From Cardiocondyla obscurior (lineage: Eukaryota > Arthropoda > Insecta > Hymenoptera > Formicidae), in contig NC_091864.1 of assembly GCF_019399895.1 (NCBI RefSeq), positions 7,108,001 through 7,172,000 of the forward strand: 64,000 nt of DNA, written 5' to 3'. Within the stretch, counting starts at the first letter, position 1. Each line of letters begins with the position of its first letter. A model generated the notes under the pieces. That model ran no database searches. It was not told where the DNA came from and saw only the letters and a program-made list of their open reading frames with translations. Of the stretch, positions 63,470 through 64,000 are shown piece after piece. Position numbers and translations under genes: made by a program.

Positions 63470-64000
63470 CTGAAAATGAGAAGAACACGTGTCAGATTAT
63501 CAGAGAATAACAATTCGATAGTAGCAATAAAATTAAATTATATAGTACTTTAATCGTAAACGACGAAAAAAAAATCAAGTGAAAGAGTCGATGTTTTGGG
63601 GTTTATTGCGTATTTCATGTGTATTTGATATCACCAAAGAAAACAAGTCACAGTTACAGTCCCCTGGAACATCATTCGGTCAATACGGTAAGTCTTACGC
63701 ACAGTAGTACAAAAATGTGTGTCCATCATAAAATTTTTTATGTTGTTAATCAAAAACGTTTAATGTTGTGCGTCGATCATTGGGATGTGTGACGATATCG
63801 TCTGATTTTATAATGATGGATATTGGGTTCTGCCCGGAAAATCGTCCTTTTCTTTCTCGTTTACCGTGGGCGACAAACCTTTTTCTCTGTCGTGCTTCTA
63901 AACGAAAAAACAGTCTACATTTCAATACACTTCATTCATTCCTACATTAACCTTTTCCAAAACAAGATTTACCCCAATATTAATCAGACATTAATGTCGA
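63470..64000. other. No supported feature
   Basis: AT-rich sequence at the window end, presumably an intron of the minus-strand gene whose last exons lie at 62741-63469. It holds a CACGTG at 63486-63491; no convincing exon was seen. Confidence 0.4.

Noticed and set aside
1..64000. tRNA, rRNA, CRISPR array or full-length transposon
   Set aside because: No cloverleaf-like A/B boxes, rRNA motifs or spaced direct repeats were seen, and no reverse transcriptase or transposase motifs in any frame; only short foldback elements are supported. A tRNAscan/RepeatMasker run would be the proper test.

Overview
The window is insect nuclear DNA, most likely from a hymenopteran and perhaps an ant. It carries spliced genes with short GT-AG introns, insect-type PERIOD and WASHC2 proteins, AT-rich introns and UTRs, and a CpG-rich noncoding block. 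The order assignment is an inference; the gene identities rest on conserved protein motifs read after hand-splicing the exons. In the three large models every exon junction keeps phase and the summed coding length is divisible by three.

Layout, left to right. 1-73 (+) is the last exon of an unrecognised gene, followed by an AT-rich 3' UTR to about 2.96 kb. From about 3 to 20.5 kb there is a GC- and CpG-rich region without convincing coding exons; it holds an imperfect inverted-repeat element (3178-3331) and a possible noncoding first exon with a strong donor (to 4189). 20503-28942 (+) is a type II diacylglycerol kinase of the eta/delta class: end of a PH domain, two C1 domains, a split catalytic domain and a C-terminal SAM domain. 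28943-33.55 kb is AT-rich 3' UTR and intergenic DNA. 33993-42062 (+) is WASHC2/FAM21, the long acidic tail subunit of the WASH complex. Its large intron 9 contains, on the opposite strand, a complete three-exon gene (37919-38410) for a secreted single-domain von Willebrand factor type C (SVWC, Vago-like) peptide. Just downstream of the WASHC2 stop is a foldback of about 250 bp with near-identical arms. 45638-62352 (-) is the complete circadian clock gene period (17 coding exons, 1139 residues), convergent with WASHC2. Upstream of period, 62741-63469 (-) shows the three-exon C-terminus of another unrecognised gene ending at a canonical AATAAA.

The genes are not an operon and have unrelated jobs: lipid second-messenger signalling (DGK), endosomal actin and cargo sorting (WASHC2), humoral or antiviral response (SVWC) and circadian timing (period). 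The regulatory features that stand out are the nested antisense gene, the hairpin between WASHC2 and period, canonical CACGTG E-boxes around and inside period, and a plus-strand TATA/Inr/splice-site cluster in period intron 2 that could be an antisense promoter.
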